Assembly (NCBI RefSeq): GCF_004117935.1
Contig: NZ_SDOY01000131.1
Span: 124,001-188,000, forward strand
DNA from: Streptomyces roseicoloratus
GTDB lineage: Bacteria; Actinomycetota; Actinomycetes; Streptomycetales; Streptomycetaceae
Direction of reading: 5' to 3'
Length of the DNA stretch: 64,000 nt
The notes under the pieces were generated by a model that made no database searches, had not been told where the DNA came from, and saw only the letters and a program-made list of their open reading frames with translations. The position numbers and the translations under genes are program-made. Shown here one piece after another: positions 34,495 to 45,278 of the stretch. Numbering within the stretch: the stretch's first letter is position 1; each line of letters begins with the position of its first letter.

Positions 34495-35865
34495 TCAGGC
34501 GTACGCCCGGTCCCACGGCCCCCGTACCGCGAACGTCGTCCCCGGTGTGTAGCAGTTCACGTACATCGTCCTGCCGTTCGGCGAGAACGTGACGCCCGCG
34601 AACTCGCCCCACTCCGGGGCGTCCGGGGTGCCCAGGTTCTGGGCCCCTCGCGCGACCGCGTACACCTCGCCCCTCCGGCTCACGCCGAAGACGTGCTGCG
34701 CGCCGTCGCCGTCCTCGCAGACCATCAGGCCGCCCGCCGGGGCCAGGCAGATGTTGTCCGGGGACTCGCCGGGGAGCCGGGGGTCGGTGTCCGGGCCGAA
34801 GACGACGACGAGCGTGAGGCGGCGCCGGCCCGGCTCGTACTTCCACACCTGGCCGAAGTGCGTGGCGCCCGAGCCGTCCGACACGCGGGCGAACGACGAC
34901 ACGAAGTACACCGAGCTGCCGCCCCAGTAACAGCCCTCCAGCTTCTGCGCGTGCGTGATGCCCCGCCGGCCGAAGTCCTGCAGCCGGATCGGCGTCTCGG
35001 CCGCCGACGGGTCGGGTACGGGCACCCACTCGATCCCGTCGAAGCGCGTGCCCGCCTCCCGCACCACCGACAGGTCCGGCACGCCCGGCACCCGCATCGC
35101 CTGCAGCGCGCCGCCCGCGCGCAGCGAGCCGGTGCCGCCGAGCGGCTTCTCCGGCAGGAAGCGGTAGAACAGGCCGAAGGGATGCTGGAAGGCGTCCTCC
35201 GTCTCGTACACGATCCCGCTGTACGGGTCGACCGCGACGGCCTCGTGCTGGAAGCGGCCCATCGCGGTGAGCGGCACGGCCCCGGTGCGGCGCGGGTCGG
35301 CGCCGTCGACCTCGAAGACGTAGCCGTGGTCCTTGGTGTAGCCGCTGGTGCCCGCCTTGTCCTCGGTCTCCTCGCAGGTCAGCCAGGTGCGCCACGGCGT
35401 CGGCCCGCCCGCGCAGTTGACGGCCGTGCCCGCGATGGCGACGCGCTCGTCCAGGACCTCGTCGCGGCGGTCGAGCGTGAGGGCGGTGCAGCCGCCCTTG
35501 GCCGCCGGGTCGTAGGTCAGCCCGTCGACGACCGGTACGCCGATCTTCCCGGTGGTGCGGTTCTCGTGGTTCCGTACGAGGTGCACCCGGCCGCCGCGGC
35601 CGGCGAAGGCGCCCATGCCGTCGTGGTTGCCGGGGACCGGACCCTCGCCGGAGCGGAGCGGGTCGCCCTGCCGGGACAGGACCTTGTAGTGGAAGCCGGC
35701 CGGGAGGTCGAGCAGCCCGTGCGGGTCGGGGACCAGCGGGCCGTAACCGGAGTGGCGGCCGAGCGCGGCGGAGGCGGCGGCGGTTCCCGTGAAGAGTTCG
35801 GAGAGGGCGCCGGTGAAGGCGATACCCGCGGTGGCGGTGAGGATCTGACGTCGTGTTGCGGACAT
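34495..35865 (-). CDS. PhoX-like secreted protein (DUF839), Tat-exported
   Basis: A 456-residue protein exported by Tat: the N-terminus has TRRQILTATAG followed by a hydrophobic stretch. The rest is a DUF839/PhoX beta-propeller with GNHDGMGAF, LVRNHEN, LTCEETED and FSPNGRTMYVNCYTPGTTF. PhoX is a calcium/iron-dependent alkaline phosphatase; this group includes enzymes and relatives of unclear activity. The ATG at 35865 is placed by the Tat signal. Upstream TCAC repeats (35936-35989) may regulate it. The TetR remnant follows its stop in the same frame. Confidence 0.82.
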   Translation of the reverse strand: MSATRRQILTATAGIAFTGALSELFTGTAAASAALGRHSGYGPLVPDPHGLLDLPAGFHYKVLSRQGDPLRSGEGPVPGNHDGMGAFAGRGGRVHLVRNHENRTTGKIGVPVVDGLTYDPAAKGGCTALTLDRRDEVLDERVAIAGTAVNCAGGPTPWRTWLTCEETEDKAGTSGYTKDHGYVFEVDGADPRRTGAVPLTAMGRFQHEAVAVDPYSGIVYETEDAFQHPFGLFYRFLPEKPLGGTGSLRAGGALQAMRVPGVPDLSVVREAGTRFDGIEWVPVPDPSAAETPIRLQDFGRRGITHAQKLEGCYWGGSSVYFVSSFARVSDGSGATHFGQVWKYEPGRRRLTLVVVFGPDTDPRLPGESPDNICLAPAGGLMVCEDGDGAQHVFGVSRRGEVYAVARGAQNLGTPDAPEWGEFAGVTFSPNGRTMYVNCYTPGTTFAVRGPWDRAYA

Positions 35866-35935
35866 GAGGCAACCCACTTCCTGTGGCGGAACCCCCATGC
35901 CGGAGGCCATGGGGGTGGTACAGGACTGCGTGTGT

Positions 35936-35989
35936 GGTGTGACGTGTGACCCGCATGTGTGTACCACGCACGGTGGTGACCCGTGAACC
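35936..35989 (-). promoter_or_regulatory. Paired TCAC repeats upstream of phoX-like gene
   Basis: On the minus strand TTCACGGGTCAC (within 35975-35989) and GTCACACGTCAC (within 35936-35951) each hold two TCAC units 7 bases apart. They look like PHO-box parts, but canonical Streptomyces PHO boxes have an 11-bp period, so PhoP control is uncertain. Confidence 0.3.
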
Positions 35990-36045
35990 ATGCGGGTCCA
36001 CGTTGCCTCAGGAGGCGGACGGGGAGACGGACCGGAGGCGAGGGC

Positions 36046-36474
36046 TCAGGAAGCCAGCTCGGCCGTCAGCGTGATCTTCGTGCCCGTCAGCGCCTGGCTC
36101 ACCGGGCAGTTCTTCTTGGCGTCCTCGGCCAGCGCCTGGAACTGCTCCGCGTCCAGGCCCGGCACCTCGCCCCGTACGGTGAGGTGGCTGCCCGTGATGC
36201 CCGTGCCCGGCACGAAGGTGACCTCGGCCTTGGTCTCCAGGCGCGTCGGCGGGGTGTCGTTCTTGGCGAGGATGTTCGAGAACGCCATGTTGTAGCAGGA
36301 GGAGTGTGCGGCGGCGATCAGCTCCTCCGGGCTGGTCACCCCGTTCGGCTCCTCGGTGCGGGCCGGCCAGGAGACCGGGTACGAGCCGATGCCGGAGGAG
36401 TCGAGCGTCACGACGCCCGATCCCTTGAGCAGGTCACCCTGCCAGACGTTGTGGGCGGTACGCGTAGCGGCCAT
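36046..36474 (-). CDS. osmC: OsmC-family peroxide-detoxifying protein
   Basis: A 142-residue protein with peroxidatic C60 (AAHSSCYNMAFS) and resolving C123 (KKNCPVSQAL), the two cysteines of OsmC/Ohr peroxidases that reduce organic hydroperoxides. The N-terminus HNVWQGDLLKGSG and the EELIAAAHSS helix are OsmC-like rather than Ohr-like. The ATG at 36474 has AAAGGG upstream. It ends 180 bp from the PhoX-like start and begins 35 bp from the ZapE-like gene stop. Confidence 0.9.
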   Translation of the reverse strand: MAATRTAHNVWQGDLLKGSGVVTLDSSGIGSYPVSWPARTEEPNGVTSPEELIAAAHSSCYNMAFSNILAKNDTPPTRLETKAEVTFVPGTGITGSHLTVRGEVPGLDAEQFQALAEDAKKNCPVSQALTGTKITLTAELAS

Positions 36475-36508
36475 GGTGCATCCCTTTCGATCGGGTACGG
36501 CCCCCAAG

Positions 36509-37585
36509 CTACTGCGCCACGAGCCCCTTCGCGTCGCGTGCCAGGGCCGTGAGCCGGGAGATCGCCCGGAAGTACTTCTTCTTGTACCCGCCGTTCAGCA
36601 TCTCGTCACTGAACAGCCGGTCGAACGGCAGTCCGGAGGCGAGCACGGGTATCTCGCGGTCGTAGAGCCGGTCGGCGAGCACGACGAGCCGCAGCGCCGT
36701 CGACTGGTCGGGCACCGGCCGGACGTCGGTCAGGCAGACCGCGGTCAGGTCGTCGGTCAGCGCGCCGTACCGGCTCGGGTGGACCCTGGCCAGGTGTTCG
36801 AGCAGGTGCGGGAAGTCGTCGAGGGAGGCGCCGGGCGTGGCGTACGCCGTCCTCGCGACGGTCTCGTCGTCGTACGGGGCCGGGGCCTCGGGCAGGCCGC
36901 GGTGGCGGTAGTCCTCGCCGTCGATGCGCAGCGGCCGGAAGTGTGCCGACAGGCCCTGGATCTCGCGCAGGAAGTCGGCGGCGGCGAAGCGTCCCTCGCC
37001 GAGCTTGCCGGGCAGCGTGTTGGAGGTCGCGGCGAGCGCGACGCCGTTCTCGACCAGGCGGCTGAGCAGGGAGGACACCAGGACGGTGTCGCCCGGGTCG
37101 TCGAGCTCGAACTCGTCGATGCACAGCAGCCGGTGCCCGCTGAGGGTCTGCACGGTCTGCTGGAAGCCGAGGGCGCCCACCAGGTTGGTCAGCTCCACGA
37201 AGGTGCCGAAGGCCTTGAGCGCGGGCTCGGCCGGGGTGGCGTGCCAGAGGGAGGCGAGGAGGTGGGTCTTGCCGACGCCGTAGCCGCCGTCGAGGTAGAC
37301 GCCGCGCGGGCCCGCCGGCGCCGCCTTCTTCGGTGCCTTGGAGAACCAGCGGCGCTTGCCCGCGCCGGTCGCGTGGGCGCCGCCCAGGGTCTCGGCGAAG
37401 CCGCCGAGCACCTTGACGGCGTCGATCTGGGTGGGCTGGTTCGGGTCCGGGATGTACGTGTCGAAGCGCACGGAGTCGAACCGCGGGGGCGGCACCATCT
37501 CCGCCACCAGGCGGTCGGCGGGGACGTGGGGCTCTCGGGAGCAGAGCGAGAGCGGGGCGGCTTCGGTGGAAGACGCTTCGGTCAT
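36509..37585 (-). CDS. zapE: ZapE/AFG1-family AAA ATPase
   Basis: A 358-residue ATPase with Walker A GGYGVGKTH, Walker B LLCIDEFELDD, and the AFG1/ZapE pattern HLLASLWHATP in between. E. coli ZapE acts at the division ring; mitochondrial AFG1 (LACE1) helps remove proteins. The C-terminus has the family end DEMLNGGYKKKYFRAISRL. The ATG at 37585 begins MTEASSTEAAP. The gene is divergent from the pyrimidine reductase, 51 bp apart. Confidence 0.88.
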   Translation of the reverse strand: MTEASSTEAAPLSLCSREPHVPADRLVAEMVPPPRFDSVRFDTYIPDPNQPTQIDAVKVLGGFAETLGGAHATGAGKRRWFSKAPKKAAPAGPRGVYLDGGYGVGKTHLLASLWHATPAEPALKAFGTFVELTNLVGALGFQQTVQTLSGHRLLCIDEFELDDPGDTVLVSSLLSRLVENGVALAATSNTLPGKLGEGRFAAADFLREIQGLSAHFRPLRIDGEDYRHRGLPEAPAPYDDETVARTAYATPGASLDDFPHLLEHLARVHPSRYGALTDDLTAVCLTDVRPVPDQSTALRLVVLADRLYDREIPVLASGLPFDRLFSDEMLNGGYKKKYFRAISRLTALARDAKGLVAQ

Positions 37586-37602
37586 GGCACGAGTCGACAC
37601 AG

Positions 37603-37611
37603 TTATCCACT
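37603..37611 (+). promoter_or_regulatory. DnaA-box-like sequence in a divergent promoter region
   Basis: TTATCCACT matches the E. coli DnaA box TTATCCACA at eight of nine bases, in the short gap between zapE and the pyrimidine reductase. Single boxes are expected by chance and this region is not oriC. Confidence 0.25.
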
Positions 37612-37636
37612 CTAAGCGCCGTGTCAGACTGCCGGG

Positions 37637-38428
37637 ATGCGACGCCTGTTCCCTGTGACGGACATGACAGCTGCCGACCTCCCCCGCGACGCCCCCGATC
37701 CGGACCGGGAGTGGTCCTTCGACGAGCTCGCCGACGCCTACGCCTACCCGCCGGAGGCGGAGACGGTGCCGTGGCTGCGGGCCAACATGGTGTCCTCGCT
37801 CGACGGGGCGGGCCAGCACGACGGCCGCTCCCAGCCGCTGTCCTCCGAGACCGACATGCGGATCTTCGGGATCCTGCGGGCGCTGGCGGACGTGGTCGTG
37901 GTCGGCGCGGAGACGGTACGGCTCGAGGGCTACCGGCCGGCCCGGGCGCGGGAGGTCTTCGCGGAGCGCCGGGCGGCGGCGGGGCAGGGCCCGGCCCCGG
38001 TGATCGCGGTGGTGTCCGCCTCGCTGGACCTCGACTTCTCGCTTCCGCTCTTCACCGAGCCGCTGGTGCCGACGCTGGTCCTCACCGGCGCCGCGTCCTC
38101 TCCGGAGCGGCGGGCGGAGGCCGAGCGGGCGGGCGCGGAGGTGGTGATCGCGGGCGACGGGCCGGGCGTCGACCCGGAGCGCGCGGTGGCGGCGCTCGCG
38201 GAGCGGGGGCTGCGGCGGCTGCTGACCGAGGGCGGGCCGCGGCTGCTCGGCCAGTTCGTGGCCGCGGACGTGCTGGACGAGCTGTGTCTGACGGTCTCGC
38301 CGACGATGACGGCGGGCACCGCGCAGCGGATCGCCGGAGGGCCCTCGGTGGAGGTTCCGAAGCGCTTCGCCGTGGCGTCGCTGCTGGAGCAGGACGGCTT
38401 CCTCTTCACCCGCTACCGTCGGATCTGA
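37637..38428 (+). CDS. Pyrimidine reductase family protein (RibD C-terminal domain)
   Basis: A 263-residue reductase-domain protein. The pattern WLRANMVSSLDGAG, then LRALADVVVVGAETVRLEGY and LLTEGGPRLLGQF, is the RibD_C/DHFR-like fold that reduces a pyrimidine in riboflavin synthesis or related substrates. There is no deaminase domain. It is therefore a stand-alone reductase; the true substrate may differ from RibD. The ATG at 37637 is followed by a second ATG; either could be the start. Confidence 0.83.
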   Translation: MRRLFPVTDMTAADLPRDAPDPDREWSFDELADAYAYPPEAETVPWLRANMVSSLDGAGQHDGRSQPLSSETDMRIFGILRALADVVVVGAETVRLEGYRPARAREVFAERRAAAGQGPAPVIAVVSASLDLDFSLPLFTEPLVPTLVLTGAASSPERRAEAERAGAEVVIAGDGPGVDPERAVAALAERGLRRLLTEGGPRLLGQFVAADVLDELCLTVSPTMTAGTAQRIAGGPSVEVPKRFAVASLLEQDGFLFTRYRRI

Positions 38429-38534
38429 CAATCGGCGGAATTTGTCGTTCCGCTTAGCGTCCGCTGGGCACACTTACTCTCGCAGTCCCCGTGGGGCCAC
38501 GGGGAAGGATGGTTTCCGCAGAAGGGCTCCTGAG

Positions 38535-39005
38535 GTGTTCACAAGCGTTCTGATGATCGAGAAGCCCCTCACGTCCGTCGACGTGGACTTCGTCACCACC
38601 CTGCACGGTGACGAGCGGGTCGCGTTCATCGTGTTGATGCAGCCGCGGGGTGACCAGGCCGATGTCCTGCTGCGCGCCATCGACGACGTCGCCATGGGCG
38701 AACTGAAGGAAGCGGCGCGCGAGGGCGACAAGCCCGAGGGCAAGGACGCCAGGCCGGTGGCCGAGCAGGCCCTGGAGGTCTCCCTGAGGGCACTGAGAAA
38801 CGCGGGCTGCGAGGCTGTCGGGCAGGTGGTCGAGGACCATCCGCTGGACAAGATGAAGACGGTGGTCGACGAGTCCTCGGCCGACGAGGTCATCGTCCTG
38901 ACGGCCCCGCACTACGTGGAGGAGTTCTTCCACCGGGACTGGGCCTCCCGAGCCCGCCACAAGGTGGGCGTCCCGGTCCTGAAACTCTTCGCCCACAGCG
39001 AGTAA
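38535..39005 (+). CDS. Small USP-like conserved protein
   Basis: A 156-residue cytoplasmic protein. The C-terminal pattern SADEVIVLTAPHYVEEFFHRDWASRARHKVGVPVLKL (in part) resembles the end of a universal stress protein or Rossmann-like domain. In Streptomyces such genes are often named indole-3-glycerol-phosphate synthase, but it lacks a TrpC barrel, so that name looks wrong. A GTG at 38535 with AAGGG upstream is the likely start; an ATG at 38553 is possible. It precedes murC by 422 bp of repeat-rich DNA. Confidence 0.7.
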   Translation: MFTSVLMIEKPLTSVDVDFVTTLHGDERVAFIVLMQPRGDQADVLLRAIDDVAMGELKEAAREGDKPEGKDARPVAEQALEVSLRALRNAGCEAVGQVVEDHPLDKMKTVVDESSADEVIVLTAPHYVEEFFHRDWASRARHKVGVPVLKLFAHSE

Positions 39006-39427
39006 CCCGAACGCCGCCCGCCGCCATCGCACCACGGCCGCCACCCGCACGGCGCCGCGCCGTAGTGGTGCGGCCAGGAACAAGGAGCGAAGGCGCCGCT
39101 GAGGGCGCCGTCCCGTGTGCCCACCCGTCCCGCCCTGCGGGACGATTGCCCACACGGGGGTGGGTGCGGCTGAGGCCCCGCGCAGCCGGGAGGGGGTCAT
39201 ACGGGGGTGGGTGCGGCTGAGGCACCGCCCCGCCCCGCCGGGCGCGGGTCCACACAGCGGGGACACCAGACCGCACCGCCCCGCCGGGGCGCGACGACCG
39301 CGCCGCCCCGCCGGGCGCGAGCCCACACCGCCGTCCCGGCGGGTGCGGGCGCGCGTGGCCGGGGGGCGGTGGGGCGAGCCACTAGGCTGGGGGCTCGTCA
39401 TCGTCACGTACCCGGGGAGAGAACCGC
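39006..39427. repeat. Repeat-rich intergenic region upstream of murC
   Basis: No gene is seen. A 23-bp direct repeat (ACGGGGGTGGGTGCGGCTGA plus GGC) occurs at 39154-39176 and 39201-39223. Four inexact GC-rich dyads with core CCGCCCCGCCGGGCGCG follow at about 39230-39258, 39274-39295, 39302-39328 and 39329-39352, each able to form a hairpin. The layout resembles dispersed Streptomyces intergenic repeat elements. The murC promoter should lie near 39353-39420. Confidence 0.7.
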
Positions 39428-40819
39428 ATGGCACCCGCCATCCCTGCCGCCATGGACCGACCGCACTTCATCGGCATCGGCGGTGCCGGAATGTCGGGCA
39501 TCGCGAAGATCCTCGCCCAGCGGGGCGCCAAGGTCGCCGGCAGTGACGCCAAGGACTCGGCGACCGCCGAGTCCCTGCGGGCCCTGGGCGTCACCGTGCA
39601 CATCGGTCACGCCGCCGGGCACCTCGCCGACGACGCCTCCGCCGTCGTCGTCTCCAGCGCCATCCGCGCCGACAACCCCGAGCTGGCCCGCGCCGCCGAG
39701 CTGGGCATCCCCGTCGTGCACCGCTCCGACGCGCTCGCCTCGCTCATGGACGGCCTCAGCGCCGTCGCCGTCGCCGGTACGCACGGCAAGACCACCACCA
39801 CCTCGATGCTGTCCGTCGCCCTCACCGAGCTCGGCCTCGACCCGTCGTACGCCATCGGCGGCGACCTCGCGGGCCCCGGCACCAACGCCCGGCACGGCGA
39901 GGGCGCGATCTTCGTCGCCGAGGCCGACGAGAGCGACCGCAGCTTCCAGAAGTACGACCCGGCCGTGGCCATCGTCCTCAACGTCGAGCTGGACCACCAC
40001 GCCAACTACGCCACCATGGACGAGATCTACGAGTCCTTCGAGGCCTTCGCCGCCAAGATCCGCCCCGGTGGCACCCTCGTCGTCGGCGAGCACGCCGGCG
40101 CCCGCGAGCTCGCCGCGCGGGTCTCCGGCAACAAGGACCTGACCATCCTGACCGTCGGCGAGGACGAGGGCGCCGACGTCCGGATCCGCCGGATCACCCC
40201 GAAGGGCATGACCAGCGAGGTCGTCGTCGTGATGGACGGCACCGAGCACGTCTTCACCGTCTCCGTGCCCGGCCGCCACTACGCCCACAACGCCGCCGCC
40301 GCGCTCGCCGCCGGCTCCCGCGCCGGCGTCGACCCGGCCGAGCTCGCCCAGGCCCTCACCGCGTACACCGGCGTCGGCCGCCGCCTCCAGCTCAAGGGCG
40401 AGGCCGCCGGCGTCCAGGTCATCGACTCGTACGCGCACCACCCCACCGAGATGACGGCCGACCTGGAGGCCATGCGCGGCGCCGCCGGCGCCTCCCGCCT
40501 CCTGGTCGTGTTCCAGCCGCACCTCTTCTCCCGCACCCAGGAGCTCGGCCGCGAGATGGGCGAGGCCCTGGCCCTCGCCGACGGCTCCGTGGTCCTCGAC
40601 ATCTACCCGGCCCGCGAGGACCCGATCCCCGGCGTCACCAGCGAGCTGATCATCGACGCCGCCCGCGCGGCCGGCGCCGACGTCACCGCCGTCCACGAGA
40701 AGTCCGACGTGCCGGACGTGATCGCGGGAATGGCGAAGCCCGGCGATCTCGTTCTCACCATGGGTGCGGGCGACGTCACGGACCTGGGTCCGCGGATCCT
40801 GGCCCAGCTGGCCGGCTGA
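39428..40819 (+). CDS. murC: UDP-N-acetylmuramate--L-alanine ligase
   Basis: A 463-residue cytoplasmic Mur ligase that adds L-alanine to UDP-MurNAc, the first peptide step of peptidoglycan synthesis. The N-terminal domain starts HFIGIGGAGMSGIAKILAQRG; the ATP site is AGTHGKTTTTSM; the central EADESDRSF and the C-terminal ATP/UDP domain (DSYAHHPTEM, VVFQPHLFSRT) are intact. The ATG has GGGGAGAG upstream. The length is normal. No other mur genes are adjacent; msrB follows. Confidence 0.96.
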   Translation: MAPAIPAAMDRPHFIGIGGAGMSGIAKILAQRGAKVAGSDAKDSATAESLRALGVTVHIGHAAGHLADDASAVVVSSAIRADNPELARAAELGIPVVHRSDALASLMDGLSAVAVAGTHGKTTTTSMLSVALTELGLDPSYAIGGDLAGPGTNARHGEGAIFVAEADESDRSFQKYDPAVAIVLNVELDHHANYATMDEIYESFEAFAAKIRPGGTLVVGEHAGARELAARVSGNKDLTILTVGEDEGADVRIRRITPKGMTSEVVVVMDGTEHVFTVSVPGRHYAHNAAAALAAGSRAGVDPAELAQALTAYTGVGRRLQLKGEAAGVQVIDSYAHHPTEMTADLEAMRGAAGASRLLVVFQPHLFSRTQELGREMGEALALADGSVVLDIYPAREDPIPGVTSELIIDAARAAGADVTAVHEKSDVPDVIAGMAKPGDLVLTMGAGDVTDLGPRILAQLAG

Positions 40820-40856
40820 CCCGCCCTTGTCGAGCCGAGGCCGAGGAGCGAGAGAG

Positions 40857-41267
40857 ATGGCGTACGAGGTCGAGAAGACCGACGAGGAATGGCAGGCGCA
40901 GCTGACGCCGTCGGAGTACCAGGTGCTCCGGCTGGCCGGCACCGAACCGGCCTTCCGCGGTGAGTACACGGACACCAAGACCAAGGGCGTCTACTCCTGC
41001 CGGGCGTGCGGCGCCGAGCTCTTCACGTCCCACGAGAAGTTCGAGTCGCACTGCGGCTGGCCGTCCTTCTACGACCCGAAGGACAGCTCCGCGGTCGAGC
41101 TGGTCGCCGACACGTCCCACGGCATGATCCGCACCGAGGTCCGCTGCGCACGCTGCGGTTCCCACCTCGGTCATGTCTTCGAGGGCGAGGGGTATCCGAC
41201 CCCGACCGACCAGCGCTACTGCATCAACTCGATCTCGCTGCGGCTCCAGCCGGCGGACGAGAGCTGA
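40857..41267 (+). CDS. msrB: Peptide-methionine (R)-S-oxide reductase
   Basis: A 136-residue repair enzyme reducing methionine-R-sulfoxide in proteins. Zinc ligands are C48, C51, C97 and C100 (CRAC and CARC). The catalytic Cys is C122 (RYCINS); C66 (SHCGWPSF) may resolve. The ATG follows GAGGAG. It is 37 bp after murC and probably co-transcribed with it, as in other Streptomyces. It ends near a hairpin shared with the convergent Fur gene. Confidence 0.95.
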   Translation: MAYEVEKTDEEWQAQLTPSEYQVLRLAGTEPAFRGEYTDTKTKGVYSCRACGAELFTSHEKFESHCGWPSFYDPKDSSAVELVADTSHGMIRTEVRCARCGSHLGHVFEGEGYPTPTDQRYCINSISLRLQPADES

Positions 41268-41371
41268 GCGGTACGACCCGACCACACGGCGATGTCGCGA
41301 GACCGCGGTGCCGCCGGACAGACCCCGGACGGACCCCGGACGGACCGCAGCACCGCGACACCCGAACACAC

Positions 41372-41415
41372 CGCCTGAGCCGGCCCGGCGCGTCACGCCT
41401 CGGCCGGCTCAGGCG
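41372..41415. terminator. Bidirectional terminator between msrB and fur
   Basis: A 13-bp perfect stem (CGCCTGAGCCGGC 41372-41384 with 41403-41415) with an 18-nt loop. The right arm overlaps the Fur stop codon (41409-41411), so it serves both convergent genes. Confidence 0.82.
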
Positions 41416-41852
41416 TCTCCGGCCTCGACCGGGTTCTCCTCCGCCCCGCACACCGGGCACAGCCCCCGGTACGTGACCTCCACCGCCGTCACCGTGAAGC
41501 CGAAGCGTTCCGCCTCCGGCAGGCCCGCCAGCGGGTCGCCCTCCGGGTGGACGTCGCGGACCGTGCCGCAGCCCGCGCACACCAGGTGCTGGTGGGCGCT
41601 GTGGGCGTTCGGGTCGTAGCGCTTGGCGCGGCCCACGCTGGAGACCTCGACCACCTCGCCGAGCGAGACCAGCTCGCCCAGCGTGTTGTAGACCGTCGCC
41701 CGCGAGATCTCCGGCAGCCGCGCCGTGGCGCGGGCCAGCACCTCGTCCGCCGTGAGGTGGACGTGCTCGCCGTCGAGCACCTCGGCGACCACCCGTCGCT
41801 GCGCGGTCATCCGCCAGCCGCGCCGGCGCAGCCGTTCCAGCAGATCGCTCAT
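41409..41852 (-). CDS. Fur-family metalloregulator (FurA/CatR type)
   Basis: A 147-residue regulator. The N-terminal winged helix has TAQRRVVAEVL and ISRATVYNTLGEL. The metal region has the HxH-type SAHQHLVCAGC and two CxxC pairs, C92/C95 and C132/C135, that hold structural zinc. It is divergent from katG with a 173-bp gap, so it most likely senses iron or peroxide and controls katG, as FurA/FurS do in other Streptomyces. The ATG at 41852 has an AAGG site. Confidence 0.88.
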   Translation of the reverse strand: MSDLLERLRRRGWRMTAQRRVVAEVLDGEHVHLTADEVLARATARLPEISRATVYNTLGELVSLGEVVEVSSVGRAKRYDPNAHSAHQHLVCAGCGTVRDVHPEGDPLAGLPEAERFGFTVTAVEVTYRGLCPVCGAEENPVEAGDA

Positions 41853-41900
41853 GATCACCAGCCTTGCTGTGCCGTGGTGCACGTACGAGGAGCCGTACCT

Positions 41901-41918
41901 GGTCAAGTGCGCGTGACC
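41901..41918. promoter_or_regulatory. GGTCA-N8-TGACC dyad near the fur promoter
   Basis: A 5-bp perfect inverted repeat with an 8-bp spacer lies 49 bp upstream of the fur start, in the fur-katG gap. It is a candidate operator for self-regulation. Confidence 0.4.
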
Positions 41919-41952
41919 ATTGTGAGCATTCCGTACGAGTCCGGCCGTCGTA

Positions 41953-41980
41953 TTGACTTGGACAGAGTCCACCATAGGAT
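41953..41980 (+). promoter_or_regulatory. katG promoter with a palindrome in its spacer
   Basis: TTGACT (41953-41958), a 16-bp spacer and TAGGAT (41975-41980) form a vegetative-type promoter 46 bp before katG. The spacer contains the perfect dyad TGGAC-AGA-GTCCA (41959-41971). A regulator bound there would block RNA polymerase, so it is the best candidate Fur operator. Confidence 0.7.
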
Positions 41981-41995
41981 CGACTCCAGTAGTAG

Positions 41996-44251
<2,256 letters not shown>

Positions 44252-44310
44252 TCACCGACGGCCCCGGGACCGAGCTCCGTTCGGCCCCGCCTGATCAGTG
44301 ATCGGCCTGT

Positions 44311-44346
44311 CCGTGGACCCCGGCGGTTCTCCGCCGGGGTCCACGG
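44311..44346 (+). terminator. Terminator after katG
   Basis: A perfect 16-bp stem (44311-44326 with 44331-44346) with a TTCT loop, 60 bp after the katG stop. Confidence 0.9.
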
Positions 44347-44400
44347 CGTTCCCGGGGCCCGGGGCCCACGGCGCGCTTCGGACGCTCCGGGACACACGGC

Positions 44401-44487
44401 GGCACCCAGGCGCCGGCCACGGCCTCCGGGCACGGGGACCCAGGGCGTGCGCCGAAGGCACCCAGGGCGCCGGCCGCGCCGAAGGCC
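44401..44487. repeat. Short direct repeats between katG and the SDR gene
   Basis: GGCACCCAGG(G)CGCCGGCC occurs at about 44401 and 44457, and GCGCCGAAGGC at about 44449 and 44476. There is no gene in this 155-bp gap. Confidence 0.5.
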
Positions 44488-44501
44488 CGGTCCTCACCGG
44501 T

Positions 44502-45278
44502 TCAGTGGACGGACAGTCCGCCGTCCACGAAGACCGCCTGCCCGGTGACGTACGCCGAGGCGCGGCTCGCCAGGAACACGGCCGCGCCCTCGAAGTCCTC
44601 GGCGAGCCCGTTCCGCCCGATCATCGTGCGGGCCGCCAGCTCGGCGACCTTGGCGGTGTCGGAGGACAGCCGCTCGTTGAGCGGCGTCAGCACGAAGCCG
44701 GGCACGAGGGTGTTCACGGTGACGCCGTACGGCGACCACGCCTCGGCCTGCGAACGCGCCAGCGACTCGAGCCCGCCCTTCGCCACTCCGTACGCCCCGG
44801 ACTGCACGAACGCGCGGTGCGCCTGCTGGGACGTGACGTGGATGATCCGCCCGAACCCGCGCTCGGCCATCCCGGGCCCGAACCGCTGCCCCAGCAGGAA
44901 CGGCGCCTCCAGGTTCACCGCCATCGTCCGGTCCCACACCTCGTCCGTGAGCTCGGAGAGCGGCGGACGCAGGTTGATCCCGGCCGAGTTGACGAGGATG
45001 TCGGGCTCGGCGCCGCCGAGCGCGCGTACGGCGTCCTCGGCGGCCTGCCGTACGCCCGGACGGGTGGCCAGGTCCCCGCTCACCCAGGCGGCGCTCGCGC
45101 CGAGTCCGGTGAGTTCGTCGACCGTGTCCTTCAACTCCGCCTCGCGCCGCGCGACGATGACGACGGACGCACCCGCGCGCGCCAGGGCACGGGCGATGGC
45201 CCTGCCGATCCCGGAACTTCCGCCGGTGACGACGGCGTTGAGACCGGACAGGGAGAACAGCTCGTCCAGGTACGTCAT
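44502..45278 (-). CDS. Short-chain dehydrogenase/reductase
   Basis: A 258-residue classical SDR. The cofactor motif is TGGSSGIGR, the NAG motif is NSAG, and the catalytic Ser-Tyr-Lys set is VTSQQ / SGAYGVAKGG. The C-terminus ends YVTGQAVFVDGG. It probably oxidises or reduces a small alcohol or ketone. The ATG start overlaps the TAA stop of the DUF397 gene by one base (TAATG), so translation is coupled. A metabolic enzyme in an HTH/DUF397 cluster is unusual. Confidence 0.88.
   Translation of the reverse strand: MTYLDELFSLSGLNAVVTGGSSGIGRAIARALARAGASVVIVARREAELKDTVDELTGLGASAAWVSGDLATRPGVRQAAEDAVRALGGAEPDILVNSAGINLRPPLSELTDEVWDRTMAVNLEAPFLLGQRFGPGMAERGFGRIIHVTSQQAHRAFVQSGAYGVAKGGLESLARSQAEAWSPYGVTVNTLVPGFVLTPLNERLSSDTAKVAELAARTMIGRNGLAEDFEGAAVFLASRASAYVTGQAVFVDGGLSVH

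Noticed and set aside
37603-37611. DnaA box as a sign of a replication origin
   Set aside because: Only one near-match is present, with no cluster of boxes and no dnaA or dnaN genes nearby.
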